Source: Phormidesmis priestleyi ULC007 (GTDB taxonomy: Bacteria; Cyanobacteriota; Cyanobacteriia; Leptolyngbyales; Leptolyngbyaceae). From it: a stretch of DNA of 64,000 nt. Each line of letters opens with the position of its first letter. Within the stretch, counting starts at the first letter, position 1. The DNA lies in contig NZ_MPPI01000001.1 in the NCBI RefSeq assembly GCF_001895925.1, positions 190,099 to 254,098 of the forward strand, in the 5' to 3' direction. The position numbers were made by a program, and so were the translations under genes. The notes under the pieces were generated by a model that saw only the letters and a list, made by a program, of their open reading frames with translations, searched no databases and was not told where the DNA came from. Shown in pieces: positions 45,689 through 54,937 of this stretch.

Positions 45689-47878
45689 TTAGTCTTGAGC
45701 AGAGTAGTAAGTCTCACGAACTGTTGGGCTACTCACACCGTTGGCAACGACCCCGATTAAATTGAGCTGGTTGAGCATCTCGATCGATTGAGTCAGTTTC
45801 GGTCGAGTCACTTGATTGATGCGCCCCACCAGCAAAACGCCACTACAGCAAGATGCCGTCAACACAGCGTCTACCATTCCCAGCGCGGGTGGGGCATCGA
45901 CAATCACCAGGTCATAGGTCTGCTCAAAGGTGGCAATAATTTCTTTCATCCGCTGAGAACTCAAAAGTTTGGCAGGGTCAGCCGGGGTCGGCCCTGCTGT
46001 CAGCACCGAGATGTTCCCCCGCAGGTTAGCGTCCTGAGTTTCAATCTGTTGAGGAATCGGACTCTGGCTGACCAAAAGCGTAGACAACCCCTGTTCGTTG
46101 GGTAGATTAAGCAACTTGTGCAAATTGGGTCGCCGGAGATCGGCATCAATTAACAACACTCGTTGATGCAGTCGCGCTGCGCTAATGGCTAACCCGACGG
46201 ATAGCGTAGATTTGCCTTCTCCTGCCAACGTAGAGGTGACGACGATCGAGTGCAGTTCAGCCGTTGCGTTAATCAGTTGCAGGTTTTGGTAGAGCAGATC
46301 GAGCGACTCGCGAAACGGCCTCCATTTGGTGAGTTGTGTGATCGGCGGCAGTAGCGCTTGAGTTTGCCCCGAAAGCCGCAGGGATGGTTTTCCGCTCATG
46401 GCCCCCAGCGAGAGTTCAGGAATCGTGCCTAGCAATGGCACAGCGGTTTGCTGTTTTAACTCGTCAGAACTGTGAACAGAATCGTCGAGCACTTCTCGCG
46501 ACACCGCCGCCACACCGCCTAAAAGAATGCCAACAACCAGACCCAGCATCAAATTTTTCTGAAGATTAGGGCCGGTTTTAGCACCAATTTGGGCTTGTTC
46601 GACCACCTGCCAGGCAAAGCCGCCTCGCGCAATCTCTAACCCTAGGTCTTGTTGAGCTTTGAGCAACTGTTTGAGGGTGTCTCGATTCAGTTCAATGTCT
46701 GGCTTTAACCGTTCATATTGGGCCAGCAGTTGAGGAAAGCGTTGCAGTTCTGCACGCACCTTCTGCTCACTGCTCAACAAACTGAGATATCGCGCTTGAG
46801 CCGTGCTTAAACTGCCTTGTGTCTCGACAAATTGACCGATCAGCGTTTGGTCAAACCCGCCCAGTTGTCCGGTTGATAAAAGACTTTCCCCAGAGCCGGG
46901 AGAACTGCTGCCCAAAAGACGACTGGCTTCAAGCTGGAGTTGCTTTAATTGTCGCTGACGCTGATCAAGCAATGGCTGCATGTTGAGCGTGTTTTCTTTA
47001 AATCGAACTCGCTGCTGCTGAATCGCCAACTCTGTTTTCTGAATTTCATTGAGTACCGCTTGATAGCGACCTGACTGATTGAGACGCGCCGTTAGCACCG
47101 CTTGCTGAGGCGAGAGATTGACCTTCTGCTGCAAATCACCGTAGCGCGTCTGCAACTCTCGAATTTGCACCAAAGTCGCTTGTTTGTCAGCCTGCAATCG
47201 GTTGAGCATCTCTGTTTGGGCGGCTGCCTCGGCAGAAGGCTCGATCAGCGATTGGTCGCGCCGAAACTGCTCTAGGGCTGCCTCAGCATCTTTGACTTTG
47301 CCTTCAACCTGCGGAAGTTGCTTATCGACAAAAGCCAGCCCTCGCGTCAGCCGATCTTGCTGCTGCTGGAGATTGTAATCTTGATAGACCTTTTGCACCG
47401 CTTGCAGAACTTTCTGCGTCTTAATCGGATCGTTGCTGGTGTAGGTGATGCTAAAAATTTTAGTGTCTACTTTTTTGGTTCCTACTTGCACGATCGTCAG
47501 CGCGCCTCTAAATCCACCGACACTTCCAGGATTGTCTGGATCAAGCTCTGGATATTCTGTTTGGAGTAATGTCATCGCTTTCTTCAGCAGATTAGAGCTT
47601 TGCATTAACGAAATCTGCGTGGCGTAATCGACTTCTACCGTGGCATCCGTAAAGGGGTCTGCTCCGCTATTCTTTCCCTGATAGTTTGGCTCAACCAGAA
47701 ACTGCATGCCGCTGATGTAAGTCGATTCTTGTTTGAGGGTGTAGGCAAAGGCGATCGCCACCGATACCGTACCAGCAGCCAATACCCAAAGATAATGACG
47801 CTTGAGAATGGCGAATAATTGTCCATATCCGGGATCGGTGGCGGCAGACAGATTCAGTTTTGGTTGAGCGGCTGTCAT
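45689..47878 (-). CDS. Wzc-like polysaccharide co-polymerase with autokinase domain
   Basis: The 729-residue protein begins with a Wzz domain containing a transmembrane segment (YLWVLAAGTVSVAIAFAYTL). A long coiled-coil region follows (about residues 180-400, rich in Gln and Leu), then a second membrane segment (NLMLGLVVGILLGGVAAVSR) and a BY-kinase domain. The kinase has Walker A TLAGEGKSTLS (near 545), Walker A' LLIDADLRRPNL and Walker B VIVDAPP. The C-terminal Tyr cluster is reduced to one pair (ETYYSAQD). Such proteins control chain length and couple export to the Wza pore. It follows a GT4 gene and precedes the initiating sugar transferase. Confidence 0.93.
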   Translation of the reverse strand: MTAAQPKLNLSAATDPGYGQLFAILKRHYLWVLAAGTVSVAIAFAYTLKQESTYISGMQFLVEPNYQGKNSGADPFTDATVEVDYATQISLMQSSNLLKKAMTLLQTEYPELDPDNPGSVGGFRGALTIVQVGTKKVDTKIFSITYTSNDPIKTQKVLQAVQKVYQDYNLQQQQDRLTRGLAFVDKQLPQVEGKVKDAEAALEQFRRDQSLIEPSAEAAAQTEMLNRLQADKQATLVQIRELQTRYGDLQQKVNLSPQQAVLTARLNQSGRYQAVLNEIQKTELAIQQQRVRFKENTLNMQPLLDQRQRQLKQLQLEASRLLGSSSPGSGESLLSTGQLGGFDQTLIGQFVETQGSLSTAQARYLSLLSSEQKVRAELQRFPQLLAQYERLKPDIELNRDTLKQLLKAQQDLGLEIARGGFAWQVVEQAQIGAKTGPNLQKNLMLGLVVGILLGGVAAVSREVLDDSVHSSDELKQQTAVPLLGTIPELSLGAMSGKPSLRLSGQTQALLPPITQLTKWRPFRESLDLLYQNLQLINATAELHSIVVTSTLAGEGKSTLSVGLAISAARLHQRVLLIDADLRRPNLHKLLNLPNEQGLSTLLVSQSPIPQQIETQDANLRGNISVLTAGPTPADPAKLLSSQRMKEIIATFEQTYDLVIVDAPPALGMVDAVLTASCCSGVLLVGRINQVTRPKLTQSIEMLNQLNLIGVVANGVSSPTVRETYYSAQD

Positions 47879-47927
47879 AGGGTTGTACTCAAGTTGGTAA
47901 ATGGCAAATGTCGAATGTGCAGACTTC

Positions 47928-49100
47928 TTATAGAACCGTTTCGCGGAGAATGGAGGAGATCGGGAAAGATTCTCTATCCAGGTCAGATTCTTGATGTAGA
48001 TGAGGGGTCGATCGCGGCGATTGGCAAACCTGGTCGATCACGGCTTCGAGTTTTTGGAAGAACGTGTCTTCTGAAAAGTGATCGATCGCGTGTTCTCGAA
48101 TCGCTTTGTAATCCCATTCTTGATTGCGCGATCGCACCAATCCTCGCTGCAATGATTCGGGTGTTTGGCGTTTAAACAAAATGCCTGTCTTACCGGGGAT
48201 TTGAGTATCTAAAACTCCGCCTGCCCCATAAGCGACCACTGGAGTGCCACTGGCATTCGCCTCGACGGGCACCAGTCCAAAATCTTCAAGCGCGGCAACA
48301 ATGACGGCACTGGCTTTAGACATCAGCCGAGTTCGCTCTACATCAGGCACATAGCCTAAAAATTCAATATTGCTGCGAGCCTGTGATTGAAGCCGTTCGC
48401 GCTCTGGGCCGTCTCCCATAATCACCAAGCGCCAGCCAAGCCAGTTAAAGGCTTCGACCACCAGGTCAATTCGCTTGTAGCTCAACAGTCGTGACGAGAC
48501 AAGATAGAAATCTTCTTTCACGTCTGACGGAGTAAATTTGCTCGTTTCGATCGGGCAGTTAATCACGATCGCAGGTTTACGGTAAATGCGCCGAATTCGA
48601 TCTGCCACCACACTAGAGTTACCGATATAAAGATCGGGTTCTTGAGCGTATTTCAAATCGGTCGTTCGCATGGCTCGAAAGATGTGTTCTAACGCTGGAG
48701 AAAAGCGGCGGAAGCTGCCATATTCGCGCAGGTAAGTTTGGGTATCCCACAAAAATCGAGTGATGTTATTGCAAAAGCAAATATGGTGAGCGTCAGGGCG
48801 TTTGCGGACTGCTTTTGCAAAACTGGTGGTGCTGCTAATAATCAGATCGTAGTCTTGCAAATCGAGCGATCGAAATGCCGGGTAGTATAAGGGAGCCAAC
48901 AGTCTGAAATGCTCGGCAGCGTTGGGAATATTTTGCAGCCAGGTCGTCTGAACTTGGCGATCGCCCAAATCAATACTTCTATCAGGATCGTAGAGAGAGG
49001 TATAAATATCTGCTTGAGGATAGCGTTGGCAGAGCAATTCAAAAACCCTCTCTGCTCCACCTTTTTGCGTTAAATAATCGTGGACTAGTGCAATTTTCAT
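47928..49100 (-). CDS. Glycosyltransferase family 4
   Basis: The 390-residue GT-B protein starts MKIALVHDYLTQKGGAERVF. It has NCPIETSKFTPSDVKEDFYL at the domain junction, LVSSRLLSYKRIDLVVEAFN at the start of the donor domain, and EDFGLVPVEANASGTPVVAY with E-x7-E. This close family (GT4 with GGAERVFELL) often occurs beside Wzc in cyanobacterial exopolysaccharide loci. It is the first gene after a 425-bp AT-rich gap, so its promoter, perhaps serving the long cluster downstream, should lie there. Confidence 0.93.
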   Translation of the reverse strand: MKIALVHDYLTQKGGAERVFELLCQRYPQADIYTSLYDPDRSIDLGDRQVQTTWLQNIPNAAEHFRLLAPLYYPAFRSLDLQDYDLIISSTTSFAKAVRKRPDAHHICFCNNITRFLWDTQTYLREYGSFRRFSPALEHIFRAMRTTDLKYAQEPDLYIGNSSVVADRIRRIYRKPAIVINCPIETSKFTPSDVKEDFYLVSSRLLSYKRIDLVVEAFNWLGWRLVIMGDGPERERLQSQARSNIEFLGYVPDVERTRLMSKASAVIVAALEDFGLVPVEANASGTPVVAYGAGGVLDTQIPGKTGILFKRQTPESLQRGLVRSRNQEWDYKAIREHAIDHFSEDTFFQKLEAVIDQVCQSPRSTPHLHQESDLDRESFPISSILRETVL

Positions 49101-49525
49101 TACCAGAAACCAGCGAAGCTAGATTGTAGGTGGTTCGTCAATAAGTTGTTAAAAAAAATGACACCCTTGACTTCTACTTCAATACGTAATCTGGTAGTTG
49201 TTCTGATTATTTAAGAATTATGGCTGCATATTTTGAGTGCGTGTATCAATTCATCAAGTTTTTACACTTTCAATATTTTTGCAGCCTTATAATTACCATC
49301 AGAATTGTTCTGAAAAATTTGAAAATCTGCAAATTTTTCGCACCCTGAATCAATCTCTTTGTAGGTCAGAGATTTTCTATCAGTAATCTATAGTTGATAG
49401 ATTACTTAATCATTAGCTTGTTCAACTTCGCGTTTCGTCATTACAAGCATTCTTTTCTAGTTAACTTGTGTTTTGTCTACGATCGCTGTTTTGCATCAGT
49501 TCGTCAATCCGTTAGAAACTGCATT
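49101..49525. other. AT-rich intergenic region, likely cluster promoter, with a 10-bp palindrome
   Basis: This 425-bp gap is visibly richer in A and T than its neighbours and holds no gene. At 49382-49406 the arms AGTAATCTAT and ATAGATTACT pair perfectly around AGTTG, without a T-run, so a protein-binding site is as likely as a terminator. I cannot point to a specific promoter. Confidence 0.6.
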
Positions 49526-50956
49526 CTATAAACCGAAAAGTCTAAACACACCCAACAATCCACTAAACGGAGATAGGATCGATTGGATCGTGGATGAAAC
49601 GCCCGCCAAAGCTGACTTTCGGACTACCAGCGTGTCATTATTTCGGAGGGCTGGATTGCCCTTCTCGTTAAGCCCTTGAGCAAAATCGACAGAAATATCT
49701 CGTTTTGTCACCGTTCCGTTGGGGTTGAGACGAATCAAAGTGACCGACCCTTTTCGTGCTCGATCGTTAAATCCCCCTGCCGCTAATAGTCCTTGATTAA
49801 GTGGCGTGTTGGGATCGATCGCCAGAGTTCCAGGTCGTCCCACTTCTCCCACCACATTGATGTTGATTTTGTTGGTTGAAAAACTGGCAGAGGCAATTCG
49901 AGTTGCTTCTTGATCGTTGAGTGTCGTCGCGGTTGGGATCTCGATCGTGTCGCCTTCTTGAAGCGGCACATCTTGACGCAGATCGCCCGATGCCAACAGC
50001 TTCCAAAAATCGACGTTAATGGTTTGAATGTCGCCCGATTGCGTCATTCGTCGCACCTGAATCTTGCGAACATCAGCAGTCTGAGTAATGCCGCCTGCCG
50101 TTTGAATCGCGCGAGTCACACTGTTTGCTTGCAGCGTTGGCGTATTCGTGTCACCGCTGCCGTTACCACCCGCCTGAGTGAGCGTATAAGGGCCCGGACG
50201 ATTGACCTCTCCCACCACAGCAATTTTGATCGGGCGAGTGGTGCTGGTGGCAAAATTAGCCGCCGCTAATCGTCTCATGCCGTTTAAATCAACTTGAGAA
50301 CTTGTAGGAATCAGAATGCTGTCGCCATCGCGCAACCGCAAATCTTGCCGCACATCTCCGGTTTGCAACAGTTGCCCTAAGCTGACGGTAATGATTTCGT
50401 CTGCACCTTGATTAAAAGGGCGAGGGCGACGAATCTGCACGCGATCGATATCGGCTGCCTGAGTCACCCCTTCAGCCAACTGCAAAACTTGCGTTAAACG
50501 AGGGCTGCCTCCCGCGGCGGCTGGCACTGGGTAAGAACCCGGACGATTCACTTCACCCGCGATCGCCACCGTCACAGGGCGCGCTGTCGTCAAGCTAACC
50601 GTTACCATCGGGCGCGTCAAGATGGCATCAAATCGCCTCGAAATGACCGTTGCCGCTTGCTTGAGCGTTCGACCCTGCAATGAGACGGCTCCCACTTGCG
50701 GAAAGTTGACCGTGCCATTGGGTAACACCTGGTAATCACCCGTAAACTCTGGCACACTAAAGAAATCGACGCGAATGCGATCGCCCCCATCTAAAAGATA
50801 GCCGTCGTCTTCAGACGGCGTGGGCACACTGGCAGGAGCCGGGTTTGGCTGCACACGAGCCTGGACGATCGCGGGAGAAAAGCAAGCAGTTGCCACCAGC
50901 AGCACTAGCGTAGATTGACCAATCAAACTGAGTTGTGACCGAACACGAGTTACCAT
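49526..50956 (-). CDS. Polysaccharide export protein with SLBB domains (Wza-like)
   Basis: The 476-residue protein has an N-terminal signal sequence (LSLIGQSTLVLLVATACFSPAIVQA). A Poly_export domain follows (GYLLDGGDRIRVDFFSVPEF, VLPNGTVNFPQVGAVSLQGR). Then come three SLBB domains, each opening like VAIAGEVNRPGSYPV (about residue 130), IAVVGEVNRPGPYTL (about 245) and INVVGEVGRPGTLAI (about 375). It should form the outer-membrane export channel together with the Wzc-like protein. Compared with E. coli Wza it has an extra SLBB domain and no obvious lipobox. It is the first gene of the minus-strand cluster. Confidence 0.92.
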   Translation of the reverse strand: MVTRVRSQLSLIGQSTLVLLVATACFSPAIVQARVQPNPAPASVPTPSEDDGYLLDGGDRIRVDFFSVPEFTGDYQVLPNGTVNFPQVGAVSLQGRTLKQAATVISRRFDAILTRPMVTVSLTTARPVTVAIAGEVNRPGSYPVPAAAGGSPRLTQVLQLAEGVTQAADIDRVQIRRPRPFNQGADEIITVSLGQLLQTGDVRQDLRLRDGDSILIPTSSQVDLNGMRRLAAANFATSTTRPIKIAVVGEVNRPGPYTLTQAGGNGSGDTNTPTLQANSVTRAIQTAGGITQTADVRKIQVRRMTQSGDIQTINVDFWKLLASGDLRQDVPLQEGDTIEIPTATTLNDQEATRIASASFSTNKININVVGEVGRPGTLAIDPNTPLNQGLLAAGGFNDRARKGSVTLIRLNPNGTVTKRDISVDFAQGLNEKGNPALRNNDTLVVRKSALAGVSSTIQSILSPFSGLLGVFRLFGL

Positions 50957-51130
50957 AAATCTTCGTTACGGATACGGAGTCCTTTGCTTTCTTCATACAA
51001 ACGACTCAGCAAATATCCGGGTAGTTTAAGTCAAAAGTAGAAAACTATCATTCAGTAAACACGTAAATTCACGGGGCCTATGTAGAAGCCGAAGATTTTA
51101 TTAAGTGCTCTAGCGACAATGAAACCACCT

Positions 51131-51160
51131 TGCCTCTCCCGCAGGAGAGGGGCTTTCAAA
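51131..51160. repeat. Short CTCTCCC...GGAGAGG palindrome
   Basis: The string CCTCTCCCGCAGGAGAGGGG forms a small hairpin of the same family as 5828-5945 and 23214-23305. It lies between the divergent wza and cheR genes. Confidence 0.6.
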
Positions 51161-51250
51161 AGTGTTAAACCAGTCCCTAGAGCTTTGCTAGAAATAATCT
51201 GCCCTAAGAGTGAGCAACTCTATGCCCTTTGCTGAGTAGACTATTCGCTG

Positions 51251-52087
51251 ATGGACACCATCTCATCCACCCCTAACTTAGAGGACATCGAAATTCAGTT
51301 GCTTTTAGATGGCATTTATCGTTACTATGGTCACGATTTTCGCAACTATGCTGCCGACTCGCTTAAGAGACGCATTCGTCGTTTTCTTAACGTAGAGGGG
51401 ATCGCAACTGTTTCGGCATTGCAGGCACAAATCTTGCACGATCGGGCTTGTCTGAAGCGGTTCTTGCTCAGCCTCACGGTCAACGTGACAGCCATGTTTC
51501 GAGATCCCAGCTTTTTTCTCGCCTTTAGAACATTGGTGGTGCCCCTGCTGCGAACCTATCCCTTCATTCGCATTTGGCACGCGGGTTGCTCGAGTGGGCA
51601 GGAGGTTTATTCAATGGCGATCGTGCTTCAAGAAGAAGGGCTTTATCATCGCTGTCGCATCTACGCAACTGACACGAACGAGATTGTTTTACAAAAAGCA
51701 AAGCAGGGCATCTTCTCACTAGAATTAATGCAAGAATATACGCAATTTTATTTGAAAGCAGGTGGCAAAAGTAGTTTCTCAGAATACTATACGGCTGCGT
51801 ATGACAGCGCCATATTTCGTTCATCGTTGAGAGAAAATATTGTTTTCTCGCAGCACAATCTTGCGACCGATTCATCGTTTAATGAATTTAACGTGATTAT
51901 TTGTCGCAACGTGTTGATTTATTTTAATCACCTCCTCCAAGATCAAGTTTGCAGTCTGTTTCATAGCAGTCTGTGTCCGTTTGGCATTCTTGGTTTAGGG
52001 CGACAAGAGTCTCTTAAATTCACTGCCTACGAAAAGCAGTATGAAGAGATTGCGATGGGTGAAAAGCTTTACCGGAGGTTGAACTAG
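51251..52087 (+). CDS. CheR-type methyltransferase
   Basis: The 278-residue protein starts with a CheR N-terminal helical domain (YRYYGHDFRNYAADSLKRRI, then LTVNVTAMFRDPSFFLAFRT). The SAM-binding domain follows, with IRIWHAGCSSGQEVYSMAIV, then IYATDTNEIVLQKAKQGIF and FNVIICRNVLIYFNHLLQDQ. CheR methylates glutamates of chemoreceptors, but in cyanobacteria free-standing copies often sit with hybrid kinases and have unknown targets. No CheB methylesterase is next to it. The kinase gene follows within about 65 bp. Confidence 0.92.
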   Translation: MDTISSTPNLEDIEIQLLLDGIYRYYGHDFRNYAADSLKRRIRRFLNVEGIATVSALQAQILHDRACLKRFLLSLTVNVTAMFRDPSFFLAFRTLVVPLLRTYPFIRIWHAGCSSGQEVYSMAIVLQEEGLYHRCRIYATDTNEIVLQKAKQGIFSLELMQEYTQFYLKAGGKSSFSEYYTAAYDSAIFRSSLRENIVFSQHNLATDSSFNEFNVIICRNVLIYFNHLLQDQVCSLFHSSLCPFGILGLGRQESLKFTAYEKQYEEIAMGEKLYRRLN

Positions 52088-52151
52088 TGAGACAACCTCG
52101 GCACAGTTTCCCTTGCAGTCAATTCATATTCTCTTCTACTCAGAAAAGCCT

Positions 52152-53774
52152 ATGCAGCCCGATATGAAAGTAAACATTCTGCTGGTAGACGATCAGCCAA
52201 AAAACTTGCTAGCACTAGAGGCGGTTCTCGGTGATCTGGGGAATTTGGTGAGAGCCAACTCTGGGCAAGAAGCATTACGACATCTGCTGAATCAAGACTT
52301 TGCTGTCATTTTGATGGATGTGCAAATGCCAGGCATGGATGGCTTTGAAACCGCTACATTAATTCGTAGTCGTTCGCGATCGCGCCACGTTCCGATTATC
52401 TTTCTCACTGCTTTTAGTGCCAGCGATCAGCTTATGTTTAAAGGCTATGCGCTGGGGGCAGTTGATTATTTGTTCAAACCCATTGACTCTAGCATTCTAA
52501 TTTCTAAAGTCACCGTATTCGTTGATCTGTTTAAGAAAACCGAAGCGGTGCAGCGACAAGCCGCCCAACTTGTGGCCATGAATGGGGAACTGCGCCAAAG
52601 CGAAGAACGATTTCGATCACTGAGTGCTTGCTCTCCGGTCGGCATCTTTGTCGTTGATTCGGTGGGGCGCTGCACCTATGCCAATCCGCGATTTCAGGCG
52701 ATTTGCGGTTTGACTGAAGCTCAGAGTTTAGCAGCAGGCTGGTTTCCGTCGGTCTGTAGCGAAGACCAGGAACGGGCGATCGCCCAGTGGCAAACCTATG
52801 TGTGCGAGGGCAGTCACTACTCTGAAGAACTGCGGTTTGACCCCAGTGACGACCACGCGCCACGCTGGATGCACGTGCGCTCTAGCCCCATGCTGTCGGC
52901 TCAAGGAGAACTCTTAGGCTATGTGGGCACGATGGAAGACATCACTGAGCGCAAACAAGCCGAAGAAACCCGTGCCGAAATGCTGCGCGAACAGATCGCT
53001 CGACAAGAAGCCGAAGCCGCCAGCCGCATGAAAGACGAGTTTCTCGCAGTGCTATCCCACGAGTTGCGAACGCCCCTTAACTCAATGTTGGGATGGGCGC
53101 GACTGCTGCGATCGAAGAAGATGGATGAGACTAGCGTGGCCCGTGCGTTAGCCACGATCGAACGCAATGCCGAAGCCCAATCGCGACTGGTCGAAGACAT
53201 TCTAGACGTGTCTAAAATGATTCGGGGCAAGCTTCAGCTTAACTACTGTGCGGTTAATCTTGTTCACGTAGTTGAGATTGCGATCGACTCGGTGCGACCG
53301 CAAGCAGATGCAAAATCAATTCAGTTAATTACCTCGATCGCTCCATCGGTCAGCAAAGTTTGGGGCGACCCGATGCGGTTGCAGCAGGTAATTCTCAACC
53401 TGCTCACCAACGCCATCAAGTTTACGCCCAACGAAGGCACCGTTGAGGTGAAGCTAGAGAAACAACTGAATGAAGAATTCCTTCAGCTTCAGGTCATTGA
53501 TAACGGAATTGGCATTGACTCCGACTTTTTGCCTAGAGTCTTCGATCGGTTTCGCCAAGCCGATAGCAGCACAACGCGATCGTTTGGGGGTTTAGGATTA
53601 GGGTTGGAGATCGTGCGTCACTTAGTCGAACTCACCCAAGGCACCATTCGCGCAGAAAGCCCCGGTGAAGGAAAAGGCTCAACCTTTACGGTTGTTTTAC
53701 CGTTGTGGCAGGGCAGCGATCCACTGCTCAATCATTTGGTGTCAGAAAATTTAGAAGGCGCAAATGTTAAATGA
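52152..53774 (+). CDS. Hybrid sensor kinase: receiver-PAS-HisKA-HATPase
   Basis: The protein is 540 residues from the ATG at 52152; an ATG four codons on (MKVNILLVDDQ) may be used instead. A receiver domain comes first (DVQMPGMDGFE contains the phospho-Asp; KPID closes it). Next is a short coiled linker, then a PAS domain (FRSLSACSPVGIFVVDSVGR to GTMEDITERKQ). The kinase core has the H-box FLAVLSHELRTPLNSML, the N-box NLLTNAIKFTP, DNGIGI and GGLGLGLEIV. With the receiver in front, it probably takes signals from another kinase. It overlaps the next gene by the 4 bp ATGA. Confidence 0.93.
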   Translation: MQPDMKVNILLVDDQPKNLLALEAVLGDLGNLVRANSGQEALRHLLNQDFAVILMDVQMPGMDGFETATLIRSRSRSRHVPIIFLTAFSASDQLMFKGYALGAVDYLFKPIDSSILISKVTVFVDLFKKTEAVQRQAAQLVAMNGELRQSEERFRSLSACSPVGIFVVDSVGRCTYANPRFQAICGLTEAQSLAAGWFPSVCSEDQERAIAQWQTYVCEGSHYSEELRFDPSDDHAPRWMHVRSSPMLSAQGELLGYVGTMEDITERKQAEETRAEMLREQIARQEAEAASRMKDEFLAVLSHELRTPLNSMLGWARLLRSKKMDETSVARALATIERNAEAQSRLVEDILDVSKMIRGKLQLNYCAVNLVHVVEIAIDSVRPQADAKSIQLITSIAPSVSKVWGDPMRLQQVILNLLTNAIKFTPNEGTVEVKLEKQLNEEFLQLQVIDNGIGIDSDFLPRVFDRFRQADSSTTRSFGGLGLGLEIVRHLVELTQGTIRAESPGEGKGSTFTVVLPLWQGSDPLLNHLVSENLEGANVK

Positions 53775-54145
53775 AGCGCGTTTTAATTATTGACAACGAA
53801 CCCTTTATTCAGGAAGTTGCAAAAATCTGTCTAGAGATGATTGCAAACTGGGAGGTGATCACGGCAAGTTCTGGAAAAGAAGGCATTATCAGAGCCATAG
53901 CCGAACAACCAGACGCGATTTTGCTCGATGTGATGATGCCTGAAATGGATGGACTGACCACCTTTGCCCAACTTCACAACAATGCTGCAACTCAGTCCAT
54001 TCCAGTCATTTTGCTAACCGCTAAGATTCAGACTTCTGCTCAGCACCACTATGCTCAACTGGGGATTAAAGCGACGATCGGCAAACCCTTTGAGCCACTA
54101 GAACTTGCCCATCAGATTGCCGCCGCGCTGAATTGGAACCTGTAG
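53771..54145 (+). CDS. Single-domain response regulator
   Basis: The 124-residue protein is a receiver domain alone: the acidic pair is altered to IIDNEPF, the phospho-Asp is in ILLDVMMPEMDGL, the Thr is in VILLTAK, and the Lys is in IGKPFEP. It overlaps the kinase gene by 4 bp and is therefore its likely partner in a phosphorelay. It has no output domain, so it may act by protein contact or by passing phosphate on. Confidence 0.93.
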   Translation: MKRVLIIDNEPFIQEVAKICLEMIANWEVITASSGKEGIIRAIAEQPDAILLDVMMPEMDGLTTFAQLHNNAATQSIPVILLTAKIQTSAQHHYAQLGIKATIGKPFEPLELAHQIAAALNWNL

Positions 54146-54259
54146 TCTCTCTGCCATTCGATAGGGATCTTTTGAAATGCATTGTCTACCAAAGTTAGAC
54201 GAAAGCCTACTCCTAACGGTCTAGTATTCCTTTAGATCAAGATTAACTCTAGGAATCTC

Positions 54260-54601
54260 ATGGCTGACACAAGCGTCAAAAAAGTCGATGCCCAGTCCTC
54301 GCCCCACGGTGATATGGGTCAAAAATATTTAGCATCGGGCAAGCAAGTTTCGATGCGGCTTTGGGAAAATGAGCAACCCAGCGAGGCAAAGCCCAACACT
54401 CAACGAGACTATGAAACTGTGGGATATGTGATCCAAGGTCGAGCAGAATTGCACATTGAAGGACAGATGGTTTTGCTAGAGCCAGGAAGCTCTTGGGTAG
54501 TGCCTCAAGGCGCGTCTCACACCTACAAAATCTTGGAGTCGTTTACGGCAGTCGAGGCAACGGCTCCTCCTGCTCAGGTGAAGGGCAGAGATGGAGGGTG
54601 A
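54260..54601 (+). CDS. Cupin-domain protein
   Basis: The 113-residue protein is a single small cupin. The first motif region is YETVGYVIQGRAELHIEGQM and the second is LEPGSSWVVPQGASHTYKIL, with the final His (SHTY) present. The first motif lacks the usual two histidines, so metal binding is uncertain. Small cupins of this type range from sugar-isomerase relatives to stress proteins. It stands alone, convergent with the small genes downstream. Confidence 0.85.
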   Translation: MADTSVKKVDAQSSPHGDMGQKYLASGKQVSMRLWENEQPSEAKPNTQRDYETVGYVIQGRAELHIEGQMVLLEPGSSWVVPQGASHTYKILESFTAVEATAPPAQVKGRDGG

Positions 54602-54745
54602 AGCCAGAGCTTGAGTTTCCAAGTGTGGAGAGGCAAATAGCGCCGCAGTTTGAGTTTGATGAAAAGACTGTGATGCTTTCTGAACATTTGCGATCGCGAA
54701 CAGATGGGCGATCTCCAATTTACGGAGAGATAATCGCTGAGATGC

Positions 54746-54937
54746 TCAAGCCACTTTTCGCGCTTCTTCGGCTTCCAATTCAGCAAGTGTCGCGGCTGCA
54801 TCGGCTAAATATTGGGCAATATTGGCGCGAACGATCGGGTCCTGTTCTTGTTGCAGTTCTTTGGTGTGAAATAAAACTCGGAGACGGCATCCTTGAAGCG
54901 ACTCAGGATCAATAGCGTAGTGATGTGGCTCAGACAT
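54746..54937 (-). CDS. Small acidic helical protein, function unknown
   Basis: This 63-residue protein is MSEPHHYAIDPESLQGCRLR followed by a helical, Ala- and Glu-rich C-terminus (LADAAATLAELEAEEARKVA). It starts within the last 8 bp of the gene at 54930, so the two are likely translated together. I recognise no family; the size and pairing would suit a small regulatory or toxin-antitoxin-like pair, but nothing in the sequence proves it. Confidence 0.55.
   Translation of the reverse strand: MSEPHHYAIDPESLQGCRLRVLFHTKELQQEQDPIVRANIAQYLADAAATLAELEAEEARKVA

Noticed and set aside
54493-54915. A 140-codon plus-strand frame after the cupin gene
   Set aside because: It overlaps the cupin gene in another frame and the small minus-strand gene, and its composition is not protein-like.
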